Under the pieces are notes generated by a model, which saw nothing but the letters and a program-made list of their open reading frames with translations, did no database searches and was not told the origin of the DNA. This document shows positions 8,801-14,807 of a DNA stretch of 26,036 nt, piece by piece. The stretch comes from DATLZM01 sp035559315 (GTDB lineage Bacteria > Actinomycetota > UBA4738 > HRBIN12), in the NCBI GenBank assembly GCA_035559315.1, contig DATMBJ010000232.1, positions 1-26,036 of the forward strand. The letters run 5' to 3'. The position numbers and the translations under genes are program-made. Every line of letters starts with the position of its first letter. The stretch's first letter is position 1.

Positions 8801-9252
8801 GCGAGGCGCGACGCCGTGTTGACCGTGTCGCCGATCACGGCGAACCCCGCGGCCTCGGCGGCCGGCACCACGATCACCTCTCCCGAGTTGACCCCGGCGT
8901 GGACCTCGGGGAAGGGGACCCCGCCCCCGCCCGCCCGGAGCTCCCGGGCCCGTTCGCGGACCGCGAGCGCCGCGCGGACGGCCCGCTCGGCGTCGTCCTC
9001 GTGCGCCCCGGGCACCCCGAACACGGCCATGAAGCCGTCGCCCAGCACCTGGGGGACGGTGCCGCCGAACCCCTCCACCACCCGCTGGAGCTCGAGGATC
9101 CCGGGCCGGAGGGACGCGTAGACCTCCTCGGGATCGAGCGAGGCGGCGAGCGCCGTGTAGCCGGTGAGGTCGGCGAAGAGCACCGTGACGAGCTTCCGCT
9201 CCTCGCGGAGCGTCGCCGCCACGGCGTCCCTGGGATCCTCCACGCTCGTCAC
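5764..9252 (-). CDS. Class III nucleotidyl cyclase-AAA ATPase regulator (CHD-AAA-TPR-like)
   Basis: A 1162-residue cytoplasmic protein. Residues about 20-195 form a class III cyclase homology domain. Metal-binding aspartates are present in FADLTGYT (D28) and GDGFMAVFG (D72), and the transition-state Asn and Arg in VNTASRL (N145, R149). The substrate-selecting Lys/Asp pair is replaced by Gln68 (TVPQVLGDG) and Ala138 (FAVIGD), so nucleotide preference or activity is uncertain. A STAND-type ATPase follows: Walker A GEPGLGKT (243-250) and Walker B ILDDLQWADPE (about 362-372). The remaining C-terminal part is rich in Ala/Arg/Leu helices resembling TPR solenoids. No C-terminal HTH is seen, unlike the LuxR-tailed relatives such as M. 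tuberculosis Rv0386. The GTG at 9252 is preferred; a longer frame from 9333 would overlap the preceding RAM gene. The 3' end overlaps the convergent thioredoxin gene by 65 bases. Confidence 0.88.
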   Translation of the reverse strand: MTSVEDPRDAVAATLREERKLVTVLFADLTGYTALAASLDPEEVYASLRPGILELQRVVEGFGGTVPQVLGDGFMAVFGVPGAHEDDAERAVRAALAVRERARELRAGGGGVPFPEVHAGVNSGEVIVVPAAEAAGFAVIGDTVNTASRLADLAPPGSVLVDRRTRNRTSRSIRYGRGRLRRAKGKPEGLLAYEAIEPLTPVPGGRPFGSGPFVDREAELEALDRAFRGAVRAGRSRVSLLVGEPGLGKTRLASELRARWPAAVAFGRCAAFGAREPLQALVLAVTEAVGVLPGPAGPPGPARLDQAARRLAAGRDVRPLARDLRLLATIAGGGAGGSLPDAASAIRRVVEGLASAGPTAVILDDLQWADPELLRLIAEAGADPWRGPILLLGLARPGVRLPGIPALELHPLDPASGRKLASAILGPAAPDEVLGVVLDRAAGNPFFLEESLAMLIEAGSLRREPGGWRLRDPDALARVPSSVRLLIAARIDGLPGEEKLVLREASVAGERVWDELLARGRGLPAARRALDGLIARGLLRRRERSQLPGVAEYEFRHVLIRDVAYESLARSERARRHLQVAGWLRERTGDLVREPVALIAEHYERAWRLGQGGAEVARFAVSYLRRWADDVRTYHPRAAEAVARRALEIVRAGSVGAAEEGELLATRAEALIEMGRHDEALREAARAERLAVRAGDRGLLARALLARGRALSDRGRTRDARPLLRRARRLFRGAGNLAGEGWAAHALSETMVPEDQERQLRLLREAEELFARARDERGRAATVQSLAYVLTIRGGAQFRRWHAEARRLGTEEGDEYAQAMALRSWGYFLHYRGDHAAAIAAMRAVRPLALESGDRYVEADAILIEAASRALVGDLDEAERLVEEALELGRAVGSARIRAMALVAGARAALRGGRPGEARERLRAARRLLHPPTRLEVVDHLAAEAGMLLDAGRFGPLPRIAARLEAGVRATGWRLWQPLAPLALGRAQLASGDPREAEVTLRRAVLVAARVGAEGHAALARALLGEARVLGGRSPGARPEAEQTDAEADAVGLETEGLRLLPRDPPAAAEVLQRAAERWRSLGLTVWLPRALALRAGALERAGGVRAAAAARREAAWALDVLGTPAAARARLLEPLRAAAPATGGSGAGPARGSARRAGPAR

Positions 9253-9280
9253 GCCCCGCCCGTCCTGCCGCCCCCCGACG

Positions 9281-9844
9281 TCACGGACGGTACGCGAACG
9301 ACGTCTCCGTCCTCCTGATGCCCTCGACGCCATGGAGCCGCTCGAGCACCGGGTCCATCACCTCCGAGAGGCTCTCGTCGGAGCCGAGCTCCAGCAGGAT
9401 GTCGAAGCTCCCGAACACGATGGACGCCCCCTTGAAGAGCTCGCCGGGAGGCCCGAGGCGATCACCGAGGCGGCCCAGGACCTCGAGCGCCTCGCCCGGC
9501 TCGGTCCACACGCGGACCAGCGCCGTGAAGCCCGGGCTCCCGCGCTTCGGCCCGAACGTCGCGCCCGCGGCCTCGTACACGCGCCACTCGACCGCGTGCT
9601 CGGCGTGGAGGCCCCGGGCCCACAGCCGCTCGGCGATCGTCCCCTGGAGCTCCGGGAGGCCGTCCGCCGCCAGGTGGACGAAGGCCTCGTACGGCCCGAC
9701 CACCTCCGAGGCGAACAGGATCGGCCCCCGAACGGGATCCTCCTCCGCCCTGAGCGCCTCCACCGCGTCGCGGACCCGCGTCCCCGGCTCCGCCCCGAGG
9801 ATGAACGCGAAGGCGTGCAACCCCTCGTACCTCCCGACCGCCAT
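9281..9844 (-). CDS. Tandem RAM (Lrp/AsnC ligand-binding) domain protein without HTH
   Basis: A 187-residue protein that I read as two successive RAM/AsnC effector-binding domains, about 8-90 and 104-187. Each has the beta-alpha-beta start (HAFAFILGAEPGTRVRDAVE; FTALVRVWTEPGEALEVLGR), a central hydrophobic strand pair (FASEVVGPYEAFVHLAADG; ASIVFGSFDILLELGSD) and a terminal strand. No DNA-binding HTH is present, so it is not a classical Lrp repressor. Stand-alone RAM proteins are known as small effector-binding or dimerising modules, and a fused pair could form an Lrp-like dimer in one chain. The ATG at 9844 has a strong GGGAGGAGCGGGGAG leader. It is 28 bases upstream of the cyclase-ATPase gene on the same strand, so the two are probably cotranscribed and may be functionally linked. 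Ligand unknown. Confidence 0.82.
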   Translation of the reverse strand: MAVGRYEGLHAFAFILGAEPGTRVRDAVEALRAEEDPVRGPILFASEVVGPYEAFVHLAADGLPELQGTIAERLWARGLHAEHAVEWRVYEAAGATFGPKRGSPGFTALVRVWTEPGEALEVLGRLGDRLGPPGELFKGASIVFGSFDILLELGSDESLSEVMDPVLERLHGVEGIRRTETSFAYRP

Positions 9845-9902
9845 CTCCCCGCTCCTCCCTCGAACGTCTCCCCTGCCTCCGACCGCCGCTCACGACCCGC
9901 GG

Positions 9903-10192
9903 TTAACCAACCCCCTCCCGGGACCCCGAGAGCCGTCGGGGGATGCTCCAGGTCGCCCCTCCATCGGTCGAGCGGACGTGCGACGGGTTCCATCTCCCCG
10001 TCCGGTCGTCCATGACCCACGCCCGGAGATCGCCCGGGCCCGCGCCGACCGCGGCGGGAAGCCTCCGAGCTCGGTGGCGCCCGTCGGGAACCCGACCCGC
10101 GGCGTCCAGGCGCTCCCACCGTCCACCGAGGACGAAAAGACCCCGGGGCCTCGCACGGCCCCTCCCTTCGGTCGCGAACCCCGATCGTACGC
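9903..10192 (-). pseudogene. Frameshifted, truncated sialidase-like (Asp-box/BNR) remnant
   Basis: Two Asp-box motifs (S-x-D-x-G-x-x-W) occur 158 bases apart on the minus strand but in different frames: SVDGGSAW at 10129-10106 and STDGGATW at 9971-9948. Joining the frames near 10050-10060, where the sequence is CCGCCG-rich, gives a sensible sialidase-like segment: TPRVGFPTGATELGGF, then PAAVGAGPGDLRAWVMDD, then GRWNPSHVRSTDGGATW, ending SIPRRLSG. From memory this order resembles the central part of exo-alpha-sialidase/BNR proteins. The C-terminal part is lost at a TAA (9903), no intact N-terminus is visible, and the surviving piece is only about 95 codons. The frame break could be a -1 or +2 change. 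The rest of the 9845-10307 gap shows only the leader of the RAM gene and the region just before rpmB. Confidence 0.6.
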
Positions 10193-10292
10193 GTCCCGCC
10201 CCCCGGGCGCCAGAGGCGCGGGTTGCATCAGCAGACATGTCCTCGAAGAGCCCCGTTGCGCCATCGCTCCGGGCGCCTCCGGCCGCGCCTGC

Positions 10293-10310
10293 TAGCATGG
10301 CGGTGCCATG
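10293..10310 (+). promoter_or_regulatory. Possible -10 element and palindrome over the rpmB start codon
   Basis: TAGCAT at 10293-10298 fits a TANNNT -10 element that would start transcription within a few bases of the rpmB ATG (10308), giving an almost leaderless mRNA; no good -35 box is seen. Overlapping it, CATGGC-GGT-GCCATG (10296-10310) is a perfect inverted repeat with six-base arms that includes the start codon. No Shine-Dalgarno sequence is evident. It could be chance in such GC-rich DNA. Confidence 0.25.
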
Positions 10311-10499
10311 GCGGCGGTCTGCGACATCTGCGGCAGGCGTCCCTTCTTCGGGATGCAGGTCTCGCACTCCCACCGGCGGAGCAAGCGACGGTGGGATCCC
10401 AACGTGCAGCGCGTCCGGGCCATCGTGGACGGCGCGCCCCGGCGGATCCACGTGTGCACGAGCTGCCTGAAGGCCGGCCGGGTCCAGCGGGCCAGCTGA
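10308..10499 (+). CDS. rpmB: 50S ribosomal protein L28 (bL28), zinc-type
   Basis: A 63-residue ribosomal protein. The N-terminus AAVCDICGRRPFFGMQVSHS and the basic centre RRSKRRWDPNVQRVRAIVDG are diagnostic for bL28. The two CxxC pairs (CDIC near the start, CTSC near the end) indicate the zinc-binding C+ form. Length is normal for the actinobacterial protein. It is the only plus-strand gene between 5828 and 23053 and stands alone. In many actinobacteria rpmB lies near thiL, a DAK2-domain gene and recG; here thiL is about 15 kb to the right and recG about 5 kb to the left, and no DAK2 gene is present. Confidence 0.96.
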   Translation: MAAVCDICGRRPFFGMQVSHSHRRSKRRWDPNVQRVRAIVDGAPRRIHVCTSCLKAGRVQRAS

Positions 10500-10576
10500 A
10501 GAACCTCGCAGACGCCGTCCGGTCACCCGCCAGAGGTCTTACGTAGGCGCTCCCACACCCAAGCACGGCCGGGCGT

Positions 10577-10602
10577 TGCGGGTGCATCGAGCGGACCCCG
10601 CA
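10577..10602. terminator. Weak hairpin between convergent rpmB and the permease gene
   Basis: TGCGGG at 10577-10582 pairs with CCCGCA near 10597-10602 (one extra C may bulge), with a loop of about 11-13 bases. It lies in the 149-base space between rpmB (plus) and the NCS2-like gene (minus), where a bidirectional terminator would be expected. No T-run follows on either strand, so it is not a convincing intrinsic terminator. Nothing else is recognisable in 10500-10648. Confidence 0.25.
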
Positions 10603-10648
10603 CCTGATCCTCCGTCAGCGATCTGCCGGTCGCTGTTCGGGTCCGGTC

Positions 10649-11854
10649 TCACAGGCGGCGGTGCAACGCCTCGCCCGCGAGGGCCACGGCGACAGCCACG
10701 GGTACCGGGCCCGGGACGAGCGGCCGGAGCGCCGCGGGGAACCGGTCCACAGGGATCCCCAGGAGCAGCCACGCGACCCCGAGGCTCACGCCGAACACGG
10801 CGACGCGGGTCGGGCTCCAGCGGACCCGCCGGAGCTCCCGTACCCCGATCAGGGCCATCGTGGCCATCACCGCGAGCACCACGTCCCGTGAGAGCGCGGT
10901 GGGCAGCCCCATGAGGAACCCCCGGGCCGGCGGAACGAGGGCGACCCCTCCGACGATCAGCGCGCCCACGACCAGGGAGGACCGTGCGAGCTCCGGACGC
11001 CGCTCCACCAGCGACGCCGATTCCGCATGAGGCACGGTCCCCACGCCTGGGACGAGCCCCTGCACAGCGTGGGAGATCGCGGTGACCAGGAAACCGCGGC
11101 CGATGGCCGGACCCGGCGTGGCCCCTCCGGCCGCCCGGCTCACGGCTACCCCGGTGGAGAGCGAGTTCAGTGCGACGAGGAACGCCGCTGCGCCGAGCGG
11201 GATCGCGACTTCGGGATCGAACGTCGGTTCGTCGAGGGAGAGCACCGGCCCGCCCAGCGCGGCGACCGGATGGATCTCCCCGGCGAGCGCGAATACCGCG
11301 AGGCCGCCCAGGAACCCGAGGAGGAACGACATCGCCCGCAGCCGCGGTGGCCCGAGCACACCGAGCACGAGGGGGGTCCCGACGACCACCGTCAGCCCAA
11401 CCCGGGCGATGCCCGGGCTCGTCCCGGTCGGCGCAACCGCGTCGGGCAGGAGCGTCCACCCCACCGTCACCGCCAGGACCACGAGGAACGTCCCGTTCAC
11501 GAGCGGCGTGTAGGCACGCAGCAGCGGCCGGAACGCACCGGTGCCTCCGAGGACCGCGAGGACCGCGCCGGAGACGAGGAGGCCGCCGCCCACCGCGCCG
11601 AGCGGATCAGCCGGTCCGGCCCGCATCGCCACCAGCACCGCCGCCAGCGTGACGGACGCGGGGCCCTCGAACGCAGGGAGCCGGTGACCGACCGCGAGTT
11701 GGCCCAGCGTGAACAGCGCGACGAACAGCAGCGAGCGGGCGAGGTGCGACTCGGCCTCGGCCCCACGCAGGCCAAGCGCCTCCCCCGTGACGAGGATCAG
11801 GGGGAGGGAACCGGGAACGAGGACGGCCGCCCACTGGAGGCCCAGGACCGCCAC
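10649..11854 (-). CDS. NCS2/NAT-family nucleobase permease-like membrane protein
   Basis: A 401-residue, strongly hydrophobic protein with roughly a dozen possible membrane segments. Its opening GLQWAAVLVPGSLPLILV resembles the first helix of uracil/xanthine permeases. Further family-like pieces are GGGLLVSGAVLAVLGG, FLVALNSLSTGVAVSRAAGG and GLVPGVGTVPHAESASLVER. By my alignment with UraA, the substrate-binding Glu of TM8 is Asn230 here, while the TM10 Glu is kept (E278), so substrate and proton coupling may differ. It is the last gene of the pyrimidine cluster, 64 bases after the semialdehyde dehydrogenase, which supports nucleobase uptake, but the sequence is divergent. The GTG at 11854 starts directly at TM1, has no clear ribosome-binding site, and may not be the true start. 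Confidence 0.75.
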   Translation of the reverse strand: MAVLGLQWAAVLVPGSLPLILVTGEALGLRGAEAESHLARSLLFVALFTLGQLAVGHRLPAFEGPASVTLAAVLVAMRAGPADPLGAVGGGLLVSGAVLAVLGGTGAFRPLLRAYTPLVNGTFLVVLAVTVGWTLLPDAVAPTGTSPGIARVGLTVVVGTPLVLGVLGPPRLRAMSFLLGFLGGLAVFALAGEIHPVAALGGPVLSLDEPTFDPEVAIPLGAAAFLVALNSLSTGVAVSRAAGGATPGPAIGRGFLVTAISHAVQGLVPGVGTVPHAESASLVERRPELARSSLVVGALIVGGVALVPPARGFLMGLPTALSRDVVLAVMATMALIGVRELRRVRWSPTRVAVFGVSLGVAWLLLGIPVDRFPAALRPLVPGPVPVAVAVALAGEALHRRL

Positions 11855-11918
11855 CGACGCACGGGCATCCGGGGCCCGGTCGGTCCTCCTCCCCCCTCGG
11901 CGGCCGAGTCGCGGCAGC

Positions 11919-13409
11919 CTAGTGTCCCCTGCCCTCCGGTTGCGAGTGGTCGAGCTGCGGGGCCAGCCACCACCGCGACGTGATCACCTTCTGCCGCGTG
12001 TAGAAGCGCACGGAGTCCGCCCCGGTCGCGTGGAGGTCCCCGAAGAACGAGTTCTTCCAGCCGGTGAACGGGAAGAAGGCCATGGGCGCGGCGATCCCGA
12101 TGTTCACGCCGAGCATCCCGGCTTCCGCCCGCCGCCTGAACTCCCGGGCGTTCCGGCCCGACGAAGTGAAGATCGATGCGGCGTTGCCGTAGCCGCTCGC
12201 GTTCATGATCCGGATCGCCTCGTCGATATCGTCGGCCCTCAGCACCGAGAGGATCGGCCCGAACAGCTCGTCCCGCCACAGACGCATGTCTGGCCCCACC
12301 CGGTCGAAGACGGTGGGCCCGAGGAAGAACCCCTCCCTCGGCCCCACGCCGCGGCCGTCGAGGACGAGGGTCGCCCCGGCCTCCATGCCCTCCTCGATGT
12401 AGCCCTCGAGCTCCTTCTTCCGCTCCTCGCGGATCACCGGGCCCATGTCGGTCGCCGGCGCGTCGCCCGGCCCCACCGTGAGCCGCTCGGCCTGCGCGGC
12501 GACCTCACGGGCCAGGACGTCGCCCACCGGCCCCACGCCCACCGCCACGCTGCCGGCCAGGCACCGCTGCCCCGCGTTGCCGAACGCCGAGGAGAGCAGG
12601 GCGGTGATGGTGCGGTCCAGGTCCGCGTCGTCCATCACGATCAGGTGGTTCTTCGCCCCGCCGAGGGCCTGCACCCGCTTCCCGTTGGCCGCCGCCGTCG
12701 CGTAGACGTACCTCGCGACGCCGGCGGACCCCACGAACGAGACCGCCGCGACGTCGGGGTGCGCAAGCAGCCGGTCCACGGCCTCCCTGGCCCCGTGCAC
12801 CACGTTGAACACACCGTCGGGCAGCCCCGCTGCCTGCAACAGCTCGGCGATGCGGACGGCGGACAGCGGCGTGCGCTGCGACGGCTTCAACACGAACGTG
12901 TTCCCGCACGCCAGGGCGACGGGGACCATCCATAACGGCACCATGTTCGGGAAGTTGAACGGCGTGATCCCCACGCACACGCCGACCGGGAACCGCACCA
13001 GCTCCTCGTCGATCCCGTCGGCGATCTGGTCGAGGTTCGTGCCCATCAGGAGCGTGGGGGCGCCGCAGGCGAAGTCCACGACCTCGATGGCTCTGCGCAC
13101 CTCGCCCCGCGACTCCGCGAGCGTCTTCCCGTTCTCCCGCGTGACCAGGGCCGCGAGTTCCTCGAACCGCTCCTCGAGCAGCTGCTTGAACCGGAACAGC
13201 ACCTGGGCACGGTCGGGGACCGGCGCGTCCGCCCAGTCCGGGAGGGCCTCCGCGGCGGCCCGCACCGCCTCGTCGATCTCCTCCGCCGTCGAGTACGGCA
13301 GGAGGGCGATCGTCTCCCCGGTCGCGGGGTTCGGGATCGGGTCGACCTCCTCCGAGACCCCCTCCCGGAAGCTCCCCCCGATGAAGCTCGGGACCGTCTC
13401 CACGCTCAT
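11919..13409 (-). CDS. mmsA: Methylmalonate-semialdehyde dehydrogenase (CoA-acylating)
   Basis: A 496-residue aldehyde dehydrogenase superfamily enzyme. It oxidises methylmalonate semialdehyde to propionyl-CoA, and malonate semialdehyde to acetyl-CoA, with NAD and CoA and loss of CO2. Visible motifs are ITPFNFPNMVPLWMVPVALA (149-168), the nucleotide-binding FVGSAGVARYV (225-235), and the catalytic Cys in NAGQRCLAG (C283). The segment ALGGAKNH, lacking the usual general-base Glu of hydrolytic ALDHs, is the hallmark of this CoA-acylating subfamily. The ATG at 13409 is preceded by a purine-rich GGGAGGCGAGGGG and matches family N-termini (PSFIGGSF). It follows the dihydropyrimidinase by 19 bases and would complete catabolism of uracil- or thymine-derived beta-amino acids. 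Valine or inositol use is an alternative, but the neighbours favour pyrimidines. Confidence 0.95.
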   Translation of the reverse strand: MSVETVPSFIGGSFREGVSEEVDPIPNPATGETIALLPYSTAEEIDEAVRAAAEALPDWADAPVPDRAQVLFRFKQLLEERFEELAALVTRENGKTLAESRGEVRRAIEVVDFACGAPTLLMGTNLDQIADGIDEELVRFPVGVCVGITPFNFPNMVPLWMVPVALACGNTFVLKPSQRTPLSAVRIAELLQAAGLPDGVFNVVHGAREAVDRLLAHPDVAAVSFVGSAGVARYVYATAAANGKRVQALGGAKNHLIVMDDADLDRTITALLSSAFGNAGQRCLAGSVAVGVGPVGDVLAREVAAQAERLTVGPGDAPATDMGPVIREERKKELEGYIEEGMEAGATLVLDGRGVGPREGFFLGPTVFDRVGPDMRLWRDELFGPILSVLRADDIDEAIRIMNASGYGNAASIFTSSGRNAREFRRRAEAGMLGVNIGIAAPMAFFPFTGWKNSFFGDLHATGADSVRFYTRQKVITSRWWLAPQLDHSQPEGRGH

Positions 13410-13428
13410 GGCACCCCTCGCCTCCCGC

Positions 13429-14802
13429 TCATGGAGCGAACCGCGTGCGCGGAAGGAAGCGCCCATCGCCCTGCTTGCCGTGGAACGAGCCCTTCTCCAC
13501 GAGGACCTTCCCCCGCTGGAGCACGACCTCCGGCTGGCCCTTCACGCGCATCCCCTCGTAGCAGTTGTAATCGACGTTCATGTGGTGGGTCTCCGCGGAC
13601 AGGACCCGTTCCACGTTCGGGTCGAACACCACGATGTCGGCGTCGGACCCCGGCGCGATCGTGCCCTTCCGCGGGTACAGGCCGAACATCTTGGCGGGCG
13701 CGGTGGCCACGAGCTCCACGAACCTGTTGAGCGAGATGTGCCCCGCCAACACGCCCTGGAACAGCAGCGTGAAGCGGTCCTCCACGCCGGGCAGCCCGTT
13801 CGGGATCTTGGCGAAGTTCCCCCGGCCCAGTTCCTTCTGCCCCCGGTAGTTGAAGGGCGCGTGGTCGGTGGAGACGGCCTGGAGATCGTCCACCGCGAGC
13901 CCCTTCCATAGTTCCTCTTGGTGGTCCTTGGTCCGCAGGGGCGGCGAGCAGACGTACTTCGCCCCCTCGAACCCCGGTCGGGCGAGGTCGTCGAGCGACA
14001 GGTACAGGTACTGGGGGCACGTCTCGGCGTACGCGGCCACGCCCCGGTCCCGGGCCTCGCGCACGGCGTTCAGCGCGTCCCGGGACGAGAGATGGACGAT
14101 GTAGACGGGCGCCCCGGCGAGCGCCCCGAGGGCGAACGCCCGGGCGGTGGCCTCCCCCTCCATCGACGAGGGCCGCGTGAGCCCGTGGTTCACCGGGTCC
14201 ACCTTGCCCTCGGCGATGTACCGCTGGACGAGGACGTCGATCGCGCCGCCGTTCTCCGCGTGCATCATGATCAGGGCACCGGAGTCCGACGCCCAGGTCA
14301 TGGCCCTGAAGATCGAGGCGTCGTCCAGCATGAAGACGCCGGGGTAGGCCATGAAGAGCTTGAACGAGGTGACCCCCTCGCGCATCAGCGCTTCCATCTC
14401 GTCCAGCGTGTCGTCGCGCATCTCCCGGACGATCATGTGGAAGCCGTGGTCGATGTGGCTCTTCGCCGCCTTCTCGTGCCAGGTGTCGAGCGCGCTCCGG
14501 AGGCTCTGGCCGAGGTCGGGCACCACGAAATCGACGATGGTCGTGGTCCCGCCCCACGCCGCCGCCGCCGTGCCCGTCGCGAAGTCGTCGGAGCAGAAGC
14601 TGCCGCCGAACGGCATCTCCATGTGCGTGTGGGCGTCGATCCCCCCCGGCATGACGTAGCGGCCGCTCGCCTCGATCACCTCGTCGACGTCTGCCTGCAG
14701 GTCGACCCCGATCGCCGCCACCTTCTCGTCCTCGACGAGCACGTCCGCCGCGAGCGTCTCGGCGGCGGTCACGACCGTTCCGCCCTTGATCAGCGTCCTC
14801 AC
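13429..14802 (-). CDS. hydA: Dihydropyrimidinase (hydantoinase family)
   Basis: A 457-residue binuclear metal amidohydrolase that opens dihydrouracil or dihydrothymine to N-carbamoyl-beta-amino acids. All expected ligands are visible: HTH (H58, H60) in GGIDAHTHMEMPFGG, the lysine to be carboxylated (K148) in TSFKLFMAYPG, H181 in MHAENGG, H237 in IVHLSSRDAL, and D313 in STDHAPF. Length is typical. Two GTG starts are possible. GTG 14802 has AAGGGGG at ideal spacing and gives MRTLIKGG; GTG 14811 would overlap the preceding aminotransferase stop as GTGA. I prefer 14802. It lies between the aminotransferase and the semialdehyde dehydrogenase on one strand. Hydantoin hydrolysis is an alternative activity, but beta-ureidopropionase next door fits pyrimidine use. 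Confidence 0.95.
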   Translation of the reverse strand: MRTLIKGGTVVTAAETLAADVLVEDEKVAAIGVDLQADVDEVIEASGRYVMPGGIDAHTHMEMPFGGSFCSDDFATGTAAAAWGGTTTIVDFVVPDLGQSLRSALDTWHEKAAKSHIDHGFHMIVREMRDDTLDEMEALMREGVTSFKLFMAYPGVFMLDDASIFRAMTWASDSGALIMMHAENGGAIDVLVQRYIAEGKVDPVNHGLTRPSSMEGEATARAFALGALAGAPVYIVHLSSRDALNAVREARDRGVAAYAETCPQYLYLSLDDLARPGFEGAKYVCSPPLRTKDHQEELWKGLAVDDLQAVSTDHAPFNYRGQKELGRGNFAKIPNGLPGVEDRFTLLFQGVLAGHISLNRFVELVATAPAKMFGLYPRKGTIAPGSDADIVVFDPNVERVLSAETHHMNVDYNCYEGMRVKGQPEVVLQRGKVLVEKGSFHGKQGDGRFLPRTRFAP

Positions 14803-14807
14803 CGCGA

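Noticed and set aside
6205..9318. Plus-strand 1037-codon open frame
   Set aside because: Exact antisense shadow of the cyclase-AAA gene; no motifs.
10223..10546. Plus-strand 107-codon frame over rpmB
   Set aside because: Different frame from the clear L28 protein, no recognisable content.
10500..10648. Possible tRNA or intrinsic terminator in the rpmB-permease gap
   Set aside because: No T-loop GGTTCRA-like sequence or acceptor pairing was found, and the one hairpin has no T-run; kept only as a weak terminator candidate.
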